Shown here piece by piece: positions 25,967 through 33,338 of a DNA stretch of 39,431 nt (the first letter of the stretch is position 1; each line of letters starts with the position of its first letter). The notes beneath the pieces are model-generated. The model saw only the letters and a program-made list of their open reading frames with translations. It ran no database searches and was not told the DNA's origin. Origin of the DNA: an uncultured Alphaproteobacteria bacterium (GTDB taxonomy: Bacteria; Pseudomonadota; Alphaproteobacteria; RF32; CAG-239); contig CALXUP010000013.1 of the NCBI GenBank assembly GCA_944391715.1, positions 1 through 39,431 on the forward strand, in the 5' to 3' direction. A program made the translations under genes and the position numbers.

Positions 25967-26551
25967 TTAGTAATAATACCAGGTGATTGAAGCTTTTGCT
26001 GTAGAGACATTACATTGGGTAGCAGCAGTAGCTAAAGGAACAGGCATATTTGCAGTTGTTATAGCCGGATTAGCATCTCCACTCGGATTTTTAGTTTTGG
26101 CCTCTTTCGCTATATCCATTCCTATCAAACCAGCAGAACCCCAGTCGGCGGTTGCCAAGCCCATGCAAGCCTCTTTGTCAAGGCCGTTATACGTGATTGC
26201 AAAACCCGTATCTGTAATACCATTATTATTGACAGCTCCGATAAGAACGTTACCACCAAAAGCGTTAACCAAATCAGTAGATTTAGCCGCAAACATATCT
26301 CGTGATGCCAAACCATACTCCCGAGCTGTTGCAGTTGACAAACCTGTATAAGTCGCCATCGAGGCATAAGTCGTCCGGATGTTGGCCACCATCATAGACA
26401 TCTGGTCCATCGCCTTGGACATTTTAAATTTTGCCATTGCTTTTGAATATCCGGAAATACCGCCGACAGACAGCACGCCGATAATCGCCAGCACGCCGAG
26501 CATCTCGACCATTGACCGGCCGCTTTGCTCACTATTCATAAACCTTTTCAT
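25967..26551 (-). CDS. pilS: Type IV prepilin, major pilin candidate (PilS-like)
   Basis: A 194-residue prepilin from the ATG at 26551 (GAGGAGA 6 nt upstream). The short basic leader ends in SEQSG and is followed by RSMVEMLGVLAIIGVLSV: Gly at -1, Glu at +5 and a long hydrophobic helix, as required by prepilin peptidase. The C-terminal domain is of the PilS/bundlin kind, with YTGLSTATA, LVNAFGGNVLIGA, FAITYNGLDKEACMGLAT and a second cysteine (TQCNVS). It probably polymerises into the pilus fibre. The gene has its own upstream repeat-bearing promoter region (26567-26723) and its own terminator, consistent with stronger expression than the rest of the operon. Confidence 0.85.
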   Translation of the reverse strand: MKRFMNSEQSGRSMVEMLGVLAIIGVLSVGGISGYSKAMAKFKMSKAMDQMSMMVANIRTTYASMATYTGLSTATAREYGLASRDMFAAKSTDLVNAFGGNVLIGAVNNNGITDTGFAITYNGLDKEACMGLATADWGSAGLIGMDIAKEAKTKNPSGDANPAITTANMPVPLATAATQCNVSTAKASITWYYY

Positions 26552-26613
26552 GACACATCTCCTCAAAATACGTTCTGTTTATGATTTTATCTTAGCAAAA
26601 TTATTCTCTTTCT

Positions 26614-26676
26614 GCAATTTTAACTTTAGTCATACGAAATATATAACTTTACCAAGGCATTATAACTTTTGTCATA
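26614..26676 (-). promoter_or_regulatory. Direct repeats upstream of the pilin gene
   Basis: Plus-strand copies GCAATTTTAACTTTAGTCAT (26614-26633, then A) and GCATTATAACTTTTGTCATA (26657-26676) are about 43 bp apart. A weaker TATATAACTTATTAG follows at about 26685. They lie 60-125 bp before the pilin start codon, suggesting activator or repressor sites. Confidence 0.5.
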
Positions 26677-26723
26677 GCACGACTATATAACTTATTAGTT
26701 AAAAAAGCTTAAATATTCCCATA

Positions 26724-27326
26724 TTATTCATACCCGAATATCAAAATATTCTGCCGCCCGCAGGCCTTTTCCGCCGCTTTGCGTTCCACCGGCAGCGGAT
26801 GTTCTCCGCCCCAGCTGAACGTCTTTTCTGCACCTTCCGCGGCAATGGTAATATAATTCAGCCCCAGGCGGTCTTTTTCGCCAATATGATAAGTCGCAAT
26901 GCCGATACATTCTTTTTGGCTCAAGCCGGTATAAACAATGTCAAACCTTCTGGCACCCGGCATCAGAGCCGCTCCTTCGGCGCCGCTGCCGACCAAAACC
27001 GGCTGCCCGAGTGCGTTTTTCAGGCCGTCTTTGCCGAGCATTTCTTCCGGCGCCGCCTTAAGCCTGAGGGCTTCTGCCGTATTCAGGCCGCGATAATCAC
27101 TGCGCATCTGAAACTTTTGCCGAATGGCTGCTGCCAGCTGCGGAACCTGTTCGGCCGCCTTGCCAAGCCGGGGATCCGGCCGGAGCAACATCATCAGCAG
27201 CCCGATAATCCCCAGTGCCACCAAGAGGTAAAAAGCCCCCTGCTGCGGCGAAATCTTTTTGAGCTGTCCGGCCATGTTCGCTGATAGTTTTTTCCCTTTT
27301 TCTATAAAGCTGATCTTTTTTACCAT
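26724..27326 (-). CDS. Pilin-like protein without a prepilin peptidase site (paralogue B)
   Basis: A 200-residue protein from the ATG at 27326, chosen because AGGAG lies just upstream; 14 further in-frame codons have no such site. After a basic N-terminus there is one membrane helix (GAFYLLVALGIIGLLMML, about residues 30-47). The C-terminal part again follows the pilin layout: YRGLNTAEALRL, ALGQPVLVGSG, FDIVYTGLSQKECIGIATYH, and a second cysteine near the end (KACGRQN). There is no prepilin cleavage motif. Same architecture as the protein at 23748. Its role may be in assembly or capping, or as a membrane-anchored pilin-fold partner. Confidence 0.65.
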   Translation of the reverse strand: MVKKISFIEKGKKLSANMAGQLKKISPQQGAFYLLVALGIIGLLMMLLRPDPRLGKAAEQVPQLAAAIRQKFQMRSDYRGLNTAEALRLKAAPEEMLGKDGLKNALGQPVLVGSGAEGAALMPGARRFDIVYTGLSQKECIGIATYHIGEKDRLGLNYITIAAEGAEKTFSWGGEHPLPVERKAAEKACGRQNILIFGYE

Positions 27327-27384
27327 AACTTTTTTCTCCTGCTGTCTCACCGTTTCTTGCACGGGCACTTTATTTTTTATTTCT

Positions 27385-27516
27385 TCTTCCCCGGGCTTGT
27401 TTCCTTCTTGTCATTACCGGGCTTGTTTTTTTCTTGTCATTGCCGGGCTTGTTTTTTTCTTGTCATTGCCGGGCTTGTTTTTTTCTTGTCATTGCCGGGC
27501 TTGACCCGGCAATCCA
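27385..27516. repeat. Five 26-bp tandem half-palindromes ending in a complete palindromic repeat
   Basis: TTGTCATTGCCGGGCTTG followed by a T run recurs with an exact 26-bp period; the CCGGGCTTG cores start at 27391, 27417, 27443, 27469 and 27495. The last copy continues into GACCCGGCAATCCA, the complete element also found at 15641. The array sits in the 250-bp gap between the platform-protein gene and pilin-like gene B. Confidence 0.9.
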
Positions 27517-27576
27517 TTTGGTGTCATCCTGAGAGTATAACCAGGGGATCCAAAACAATAAAAGCATGCAAAAGCC

Positions 27577-28701
27577 TTACATTCGTCCCATATTGCTGGT
27601 AATCTGATCCTGCATCTCAAAGGTGCCCATAACCGCCCAGGCAATAACGCCGGCAATCGTCAACAGAGCCACCATGTTCAAAATAGAGGCCTTTTGCTCA
27701 ATCATATACACGCTTTCGTCCAGCCAGTCATTGGCCAGTTTTTCCAGAGCCTCTTCAAAGTTGTCCAATTCGGAATAAATTTTAAGGTCGCCGATGATTT
27801 CCGGATCCGGAAAGTCGAGTTTTGTTTTGGCAAGCGCCTGCCCGAGGTTTTCACCGGCATTAATATAAATCAGCGTCTTGTCAATGCGTTCTTTCAGATA
27901 GCGGTTGGAATCTTTGCGCAAAGCCCGCAGGGAGTTGGAAACCGGCGTGCCGCCTTTGACCAGGGCAGAAAGCGCCAAAAGCCAGCTGATGCCGGTAAAG
28001 ACCTTATACAAAGACCAGGGCGGCAGTTTGTCAAAAACGGCGCGGATAGGCCCGGTCCAGACCCCGATTGTAAAATAAATAATCATCATCACAATCGGCA
28101 AAGCGGAAAAGGCCACAATCCAGTAGTCTCTAATCCAATAAGAAATATCGACCAAATCTTTGGCCAGCCCCGTCCAGACCACGTCCGGCGCCGCGTCAAT
28201 CATCGGCGGCACCATATAGGCGCCGATGGCGTAAATAATCAGAACGGCCATCATACACAAAAAGCTCGGATAAGCAATGGCGCCGATAATCGGGCGTACC
28301 ATTTTGGCCGAACCTTCGGTAACGCGGATAAGGTTGAGCAGGGCGTTTTCAAGGTCGGAAACGTCGCCGACGGAAAGCATCAGACGTTCGCGGTCCGGTG
28401 CCCATCCTCTCAGCGCGTCAGAAAACGGAATACCGTTTTGCAGTTTTTTTGACCATTCGACCAACGCAATGGCAAAAGGTTCGCCGGCATTCTTTCCGCC
28501 GTTGGAAACGCCGTCATGCAAACGGTCAAGCGCATCCATCAAAGAAAAGCGGTTGCGCATCAGCGACGCAATTTTCCGATACATTTTGAGCCGCGCGGTA
28601 TTCGACATACTGACCACCAGCCGGGCATATTGAATCTCCACCGCGTTCAAATGACGCATGGCCTTTTGCAGCGAAGAGGATAAATTGTCGTATCTTGCCA
28701 T
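27577..28701 (-). CDS. pilR: Type IV pilus inner-membrane platform protein (PilR/GspF-like)
   Basis: Polytopic platform protein of type IVb pilus assembly, 374 residues from the ATG at 28701 (GGAG 9 nt upstream). It has two GspF-type helical domains (about residues 35-160 and 240-340). Hydrophobic segments include IGAIAYPSFLCMMAVLIIYAIG, WIVAFSALPIVMMIIYF and, near the C-terminus, ILNMVALLTIAGVIAWAVMG. The FSDALRGWAPDRERLML and GENLGQALAKT segments match the family pattern. It starts 26 bp after the PilQ-like ATPase gene, with which it should cooperate. Confidence 0.88.
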   Translation of the reverse strand: MARYDNLSSSLQKAMRHLNAVEIQYARLVVSMSNTARLKMYRKIASLMRNRFSLMDALDRLHDGVSNGGKNAGEPFAIALVEWSKKLQNGIPFSDALRGWAPDRERLMLSVGDVSDLENALLNLIRVTEGSAKMVRPIIGAIAYPSFLCMMAVLIIYAIGAYMVPPMIDAAPDVVWTGLAKDLVDISYWIRDYWIVAFSALPIVMMIIYFTIGVWTGPIRAVFDKLPPWSLYKVFTGISWLLALSALVKGGTPVSNSLRALRKDSNRYLKERIDKTLIYINAGENLGQALAKTKLDFPDPEIIGDLKIYSELDNFEEALEKLANDWLDESVYMIEQKASILNMVALLTIAGVIAWAVMGTFEMQDQITSNMGRM

Positions 28702-28727
28702 AATTCCGAACTCCAAACAAATTTTTT

Positions 28728-30404
28728 TTAATAAGACGGGCGCTGGTCAAGCAAACCGCACCAGCGTTCAATTTCTTCCAAATCCAGATAGCCTTTGAGC
28801 ATTCGTTCAATCGCCGCATCGCGCAAAGTCCGGCCGCCCAGGTCTCCTGTCCAGTAGTCAATGGCTTTTCTGGTCTCGCCGGATGTCATCAGCTCCAAAA
28901 ACGTGGCATCGGGCAGCACAATCTCGGGCACGCTCATTCGGCCTTTAACGCCTTGGTTTGCACAATATTTGCACCCCGGGCCGCGCATATAAGTGTTTTC
29001 GATTCCAAAATCGCCCAGAGCAACTTTCAAACGCTTAACCGAAGGCTGATCCAGCCGGTCTTTAACCGAAATCCGGCAATGCGGGCAGAGTTTGCGGAAC
29101 AAACGCTGGGAAATCAGCCCTTTCATAATACCGGGGTCGGTCAGCTTAAAAGGCTCAACGCCCATATCCAGCAGACGCGTGATAATGGCCGGCGCGGAGT
29201 TTGCGTGCAGCGTCGTCCACATTCCGTGTCCGGACAACGCGCCTTTAAACGCCAGCTGCGCCGCCGCCAGAGTACGCACCTCGCCCACCATAATAACGTC
29301 CGGGTCGGAACGCAGCGCCGCCGCCAGAGCCTTGTTGAACTCTTCATCTTTCTCTTCTTCGGTATTGGCGTTGGTAACCGGCATTTGCCGCGCGCCCGGG
29401 ATCGGATATTCCGGCGGGTCTTCCACGGTCAGCAGGTTGATTTCATAATTTTTTTCCTGCAAAAGCTTAATCATATTTCTCTGCAGGGTTGTTGATTTTC
29501 CGGAACCCGTCGGGCCGGCAATAATGGAAATGCCGACCGGAACCGCCCGCAGCCGGTAAAACATATTTTCTTCATATTCGCCAAAACCCAAAGCCTGCAA
29601 ATCGCCGGAACCATCAGGGTTGTCATCGGCGTACAAAAGACGCATAACCAGATACTGCGAACCAAACGCAATCGGGTTAAACTGCAAGCGAATGGCCAGC
29701 ACGTTATGCGGCAGCATGAGCTTGCCTTTAGAACCGCGCAGCGGAGTAGAACCCAGTTTTTGCGCCGCCTGAAACTCGTTTTGCGTATAGTTTGCATCGG
29801 AAATGTCGGAAGACGCAAAAGCCGCGCGCACAAAAGCCTCGCCCCAGTCTTTGTTATATTCCATCATTGTCTGCATCATACCGTTGATGCGGAACAAAAT
29901 CTGCGTACTGTCAGCCACAACAATGTGAATATCCGACACTTTCAAAACCGCCGCCCGCTCAACCACCTGCACAAAGTCTTTCTGCATTTGCATCTGGTCG
30001 GCGCTCAGATCGACCGTATCGGCTTCCGACGAGGCAATGTTCGCCGCCCGTTCGCCGTAAGTATAAATAGCGTTCAGCTCGTTTTGGGAAACATAAGTCG
30101 GTTTGTTAATGGTAACTTTTTTCTTGCGCGCCAAAACCTCAAAGCTCAGAACGCGGCCGTCAAACTTGTGGGTTTCCGAAACCAGAAACAAACCGTTGGA
30201 AAACAACGCCAGCAGACGGCGCGTATCGTCATTGATGATAAATTCTTCGCTGTTGGGAAGTGTCAGAAGAGTAACGCCCTGCGGAAAATAGTCTTCTACC
30301 TTTTTGCTGGAACGCTGGCTGGCATCTTCTTCAATAACGCCGCCGCTGGTAACAATTTTTCCGGAATTGTCGGGCGTTTGTTCTGTTGCGTCCTCTTCTG
30401 CCAT
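28728..30404 (-). CDS. pilQ: Type IV pilus assembly ATPase (PilQ/PilB/GspE-like)
   Basis: Cytosolic ATPase powering pilus extension; PilQ in R64 nomenclature. 558 residues. Walker A is GPTGSGKSTT (about residues 296-305), the Asp box is TVEDPPEYPIPGA, Walker B is VIMVGEVRT (about 369-377), and the His box is TTLHANS. The zinc-binding tetracysteine CPHC...CKYC (about 437-480) marks an assembly rather than retraction ATPase. The N-terminal domain is of the type IVb kind. It is flanked by the PilP-like gene (9 bp upstream) and pilR, in the same order as in R64. Confidence 0.92.
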   Translation of the reverse strand: MAEEDATEQTPDNSGKIVTSGGVIEEDASQRSSKKVEDYFPQGVTLLTLPNSEEFIINDDTRRLLALFSNGLFLVSETHKFDGRVLSFEVLARKKKVTINKPTYVSQNELNAIYTYGERAANIASSEADTVDLSADQMQMQKDFVQVVERAAVLKVSDIHIVVADSTQILFRINGMMQTMMEYNKDWGEAFVRAAFASSDISDANYTQNEFQAAQKLGSTPLRGSKGKLMLPHNVLAIRLQFNPIAFGSQYLVMRLLYADDNPDGSGDLQALGFGEYEENMFYRLRAVPVGISIIAGPTGSGKSTTLQRNMIKLLQEKNYEINLLTVEDPPEYPIPGARQMPVTNANTEEEKDEEFNKALAAALRSDPDVIMVGEVRTLAAAQLAFKGALSGHGMWTTLHANSAPAIITRLLDMGVEPFKLTDPGIMKGLISQRLFRKLCPHCRISVKDRLDQPSVKRLKVALGDFGIENTYMRGPGCKYCANQGVKGRMSVPEIVLPDATFLELMTSGETRKAIDYWTGDLGGRTLRDAAIERMLKGYLDLEEIERWCGLLDQRPSY

Positions 30405-30413
30405 TTTAAGATT

Positions 30414-32048
30414 TTACCTCAACATCATATCTTTGCTGACGCCGGGAATACCTCGGCTCGAAACGACCGATTTCTTCCGGGGCTGCTCAACGGCTTCTCT
30501 AAGCTTGTTTTTTTCCTCGGCGGCTTTTTCAAGCGCTTTGGCCGCGCCGTTCAGCGGTTCTTTGTCAATAACGCCGCCGGCCGAGAAATAAAGATAATCT
30601 TTCACGCCGTTTTTATCAACCCGGACATGGGTTGTGCCGATTTCATCAACCTTTTGACCGGTTTGCAGCGTGGTACCGACTTTGGTCAGGAAAGTTTGGC
30701 CGTCGCGGTTCATCAGTTTTGCAATCAGCTCGTCGCCTTGTCCGGTAATTTCCATAACCACATAAAGGTCGCTGATTCTAAGCTCTTCTTCCTCGTCTTC
30801 CTCCGGTTCGGCAGCGGCAGCAGCAGGTTGTTGACCGTCGGCAAACGGATTCGTTTTTTTCTCCGCCTCCAGTCTGGCTTTCAAAATCGAAATCTGCGTC
30901 TGCAATTCGTTAACTTCTCGTTTATGGTTTTCAACCGTTGTTTCTGCCACTTCGTTAGCCTTGTTCAAAGCATCCATCAAACGGGTCAGCCGCTCTTTGA
31001 CGTTTTTTGTAAACTCTTCGCGGTCTTTCTTTTCATGAGCAATCTGCTCATAAATTCCGGCATTGTTCTCAATCCATCTTTGCTGTTCTTTCAGCATATC
31101 TTCTTTATAGGCGTTCAGCAGCCCTTCCTGCCGGATTTTTTCATAAGCGATTTCAACCTTGCGCAGTTTGATCTGTTCTTCAATAATTTTTCTTTCCTGC
31201 TCTTTTTCCCATTCCTGTCTTTTCAGCTTTTCGGCTTCTTCTTTCTCTACAACCTCGTTTTGCGCTTTCAGCCTTTGCGCCTTAATCGCCTCAATTTCGT
31301 TTTTGAGTTTTTCTTTGCGCAGTTCCAAAGACAAAATGGCCGTTTGTTTTTCAATATCGGTCATCTGGGAGAAAATTTCATCATCCAGCTCTTCCAAAAC
31401 GTTCATAGCCGGCTGCGGGGCAGGTTTAGGCGTTCCTTGTTCCGGAGGCAGCAAACCTGTTTTCGGCACAATGCCGCCGGGCAGAGCTCCTGTTTTGGGC
31501 ACAATGGCACCCGGCTGAGCGCCCGTCTTGGGGACAATGCCGCCCGGTAATGCCCCGGTCTTCGGGACTATCGGAGCCTCTCCGGTTTTCGGCACAATGG
31601 GAGCGTTGCCGGTTTTGGGCACAATCGGAGCCGCCCCTGTCTTGGGAACAACACCAGTCTTAGGAACAATGGCACCCGGTTGAGCGCCTGTTTTGGGGAC
31701 AATGCCGCCCGGTAATGCCCCGGTCTTCGGAACTATCGGAGCCTCTCCGGTTTTTGGCACAATGGGAGCGTTGCCTGTCTTCGGCACAATCGGAGCCGCA
31801 CCGGTCTTGGGAACAATCCCTTGTGCCGGCGACAACAAACCGCCTTTATCGGCATTCTTATCAATGCTGAGCTGGGGCTGGGGAGCTTCCGGCGTTCCGA
31901 GTTCATCGGCCGAAATTCCGAATTCGTCGTCAAATCCCAAATCTATGGTTGCATCACTGTCGGCAGCCATTGCGCTTCCGGAAAACATAATTCCGAAAGC
32001 AAGTGCGGCCAAAGCCTTCCGGCTAAAATCTTTTTTGTTATAACACAT
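30414..32048 (-). CDS. pilP: PilP-like pilus protein with VPKTG repeat region and long coiled-coil
   Basis: 544 residues from the ATG at 32048 (AAGGAG 6 nt upstream). A signal peptide (residues 1-28, ending SGSAMA) is followed by an acidic linker. A proline-rich region (about 77-200) has thirteen copies of VPKTG separated by AP, NAP, EAP, ALPGG or AQPGA spacers. A charged coiled-coil follows (about 214-400), then an Ala/Glu-rich stretch. The C-terminal domain (about 430-510, LRISDLYVVMEITGQGDELI through TTLQTGQKVDEIGTTHVRV) resembles R64-type PilP. Known PilP is about 150-200 residues, so this is a large expansion. It overlaps pilO by 11 bp. Likely a periplasmic connector between PilO and the PilN secretin; the repeat region may span the periplasm or peptidoglycan. 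Confidence 0.7.
   Translation of the reverse strand: MCYNKKDFSRKALAALAFGIMFSGSAMAADSDATIDLGFDDEFGISADELGTPEAPQPQLSIDKNADKGGLLSPAQGIVPKTGAAPIVPKTGNAPIVPKTGEAPIVPKTGALPGGIVPKTGAQPGAIVPKTGVVPKTGAAPIVPKTGNAPIVPKTGEAPIVPKTGALPGGIVPKTGAQPGAIVPKTGALPGGIVPKTGLLPPEQGTPKPAPQPAMNVLEELDDEIFSQMTDIEKQTAILSLELRKEKLKNEIEAIKAQRLKAQNEVVEKEEAEKLKRQEWEKEQERKIIEEQIKLRKVEIAYEKIRQEGLLNAYKEDMLKEQQRWIENNAGIYEQIAHEKKDREEFTKNVKERLTRLMDALNKANEVAETTVENHKREVNELQTQISILKARLEAEKKTNPFADGQQPAAAAAEPEEDEEEELRISDLYVVMEITGQGDELIAKLMNRDGQTFLTKVGTTLQTGQKVDEIGTTHVRVDKNGVKDYLYFSAGGVIDKEPLNGAAKALEKAAEEKNKLREAVEQPRKKSVVSSRGIPGVSKDMMLR
31502..31815. repeat. 165-bp segmental duplication inside the PilP-like gene
   Basis: 31502-31650 and 31667-31815 are near-identical, offset by 165 bp (55 codons, in frame), duplicating a five-copy VPKTG block. 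Differences are mostly silent third-position changes, so the duplication is not brand new and the encoded repeat appears to be maintained. Confidence 0.9.
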
Positions 32049-33315
32049 AGATTGCTCCTTCATAATCCCATTGTTTTGTCGACGGTGTATAGGTTATACT
32101 TTTAATCTCAAGTCCTGAAAATTTCATTAACAAATCCCGCCAAACCACCGGTTTGTATTTTGATGAGAACTTAAAAACGATTGAACGGTAAACATTATGC
32201 TCCGGTGATGTGAACGACGAGTTAGTCATTGAAACTCTTTGCCCGATTCCCTGGAAAAAGTCGTTGATAATCAACCTCAGCTGCGCATTGGAATATGCTG
32301 GGGGTGATTTCTTTTCCGCAACCGGCCCAAACTGCAGCGAAACCGTCGCCTGTTCGCCGGTGTCCGAATAAATAATGCCGCCAAATTTAACGCCGGAATC
32401 TTCCAAGGCCTTTTTTATCCAGGAAACCTGGCCTACCTTTCTTTTCCAGGCAGTTTGTGCCGCATTGTCGGAACATTTTATCTGACCGATCTCCCAGCCG
32501 GGCGTTACCACACCCAAAAGCTTAACAACGGCATTCTGACAGCCGGTCATAACTTGAAACGGGTCTTTAACCTTTTCCCAGGGCTTGATTTCCGGAAGTT
32601 TCTGAACCGGCGGCGCAGCCTTGGGAACAATCGGCACGGTAACCGGCGGCCGTTTGGGCGGTGCAAAGAAAATTTCTGACAAGATATTGGAAAGCAGATA
32701 AAATCCGACCGAAATCGAAATCACGACGACCATAACCAGCTTGGTACCGCGCAGGGCTTTGATTTTTTTCAGCTTTGCTTTGCCGCCGCGCGCCAAAATC
32801 TTTTCAAGGTCAGGATATTCCGTATCTTCATAACCCCATTCCGGCGGCGCAATTCTGCGTCCCCAATCCGGAACGGCCAACATCGATTCAAACTGGTTTC
32901 TTGCGTCTTCTTCGTTCAAAAACAGCATATCGCCGTCAGAAAGGATAATATCGTTTCTGATACAAACATACCACCAGCCGTTTTCGACTTTGAACACCGC
33001 TACCAGGGAAGAACGGTCAGACAGTGCCGTCGCCAACGCTACCGCGGCAACGTCCATGCCTTTTCGAAAACCTTCTTCCGAAACGCAAATACCAAACTGC
33101 GGCGCTTTGCCCGGCTTGATGCAGAAGAGATCCGCGCCTTCCATAATCCCCTGAGAGGCCTCTTCAACCTCCTGATAAGGATCGTCGCGGTTTTGCAAAG
33201 GCTGCCAGAATAAGCTTGTTGCATATTCCGTCCCGGCAACGGTCATCATGGAACTCCATGTCCGCTCGTTGCTTTTCTCTACGTCTTCTTCTGTCAGATT
33301 TGCGTCTTCTAACAC
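32038..33315 (-). CDS. pilO: Type IVb pilus protein PilO
   Basis: Bitopic inner-membrane assembly protein of R64-type pili, 425 residues from a GTG start at 33315 (AAAGG upstream). The cytosolic N-terminal PilO2-type domain shows ADLFCIKPGKAPQFGICVSE, FKVENGWWYVCIRNDIILSD and GDMLFLNEEDA. A single membrane helix (about 190-213, LVMVVVISISVGFYLLSNIL) follows. The periplasmic part begins with a proline-rich PIVPKAAPP segment that recalls the repeat of the neighbouring PilP-like protein, and contains two cysteines that could bridge. It follows pilN by 23 bp and overlaps pilP. Confidence 0.82.
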   Translation of the reverse strand: MLEDANLTEEDVEKSNERTWSSMMTVAGTEYATSLFWQPLQNRDDPYQEVEEASQGIMEGADLFCIKPGKAPQFGICVSEEGFRKGMDVAAVALATALSDRSSLVAVFKVENGWWYVCIRNDIILSDGDMLFLNEEDARNQFESMLAVPDWGRRIAPPEWGYEDTEYPDLEKILARGGKAKLKKIKALRGTKLVMVVVISISVGFYLLSNILSEIFFAPPKRPPVTVPIVPKAAPPVQKLPEIKPWEKVKDPFQVMTGCQNAVVKLLGVVTPGWEIGQIKCSDNAAQTAWKRKVGQVSWIKKALEDSGVKFGGIIYSDTGEQATVSLQFGPVAEKKSPPAYSNAQLRLIINDFFQGIGQRVSMTNSSFTSPEHNVYRSIVFKFSSKYKPVVWRDLLMKFSGLEIKSITYTPSTKQWDYEGAIYVL

Positions 33316-33338
33316 TTTAAATGGCCTTTCTTATAAGG

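Noticed and set aside
27385..27516. CRISPR array
   Set aside because: Strict 26-bp tandem repeat with no unique spacers and no cas genes; it is a palindromic-element expansion.
29706..31550. 614-codon plus-strand frame across the pilus ATPase and PilP-like genes
   Set aside because: Antisense to genes with Walker motifs and a signal peptide; protein is Phe/Arg/Asn-rich and shows no domain pattern.
31450..31830. Sortase sorting signals (VPKTG resembles LPxTG)
   Set aside because: Motifs are internal and repeated, lack the following hydrophobic helix and basic tail, and the organism appears Gram-negative.
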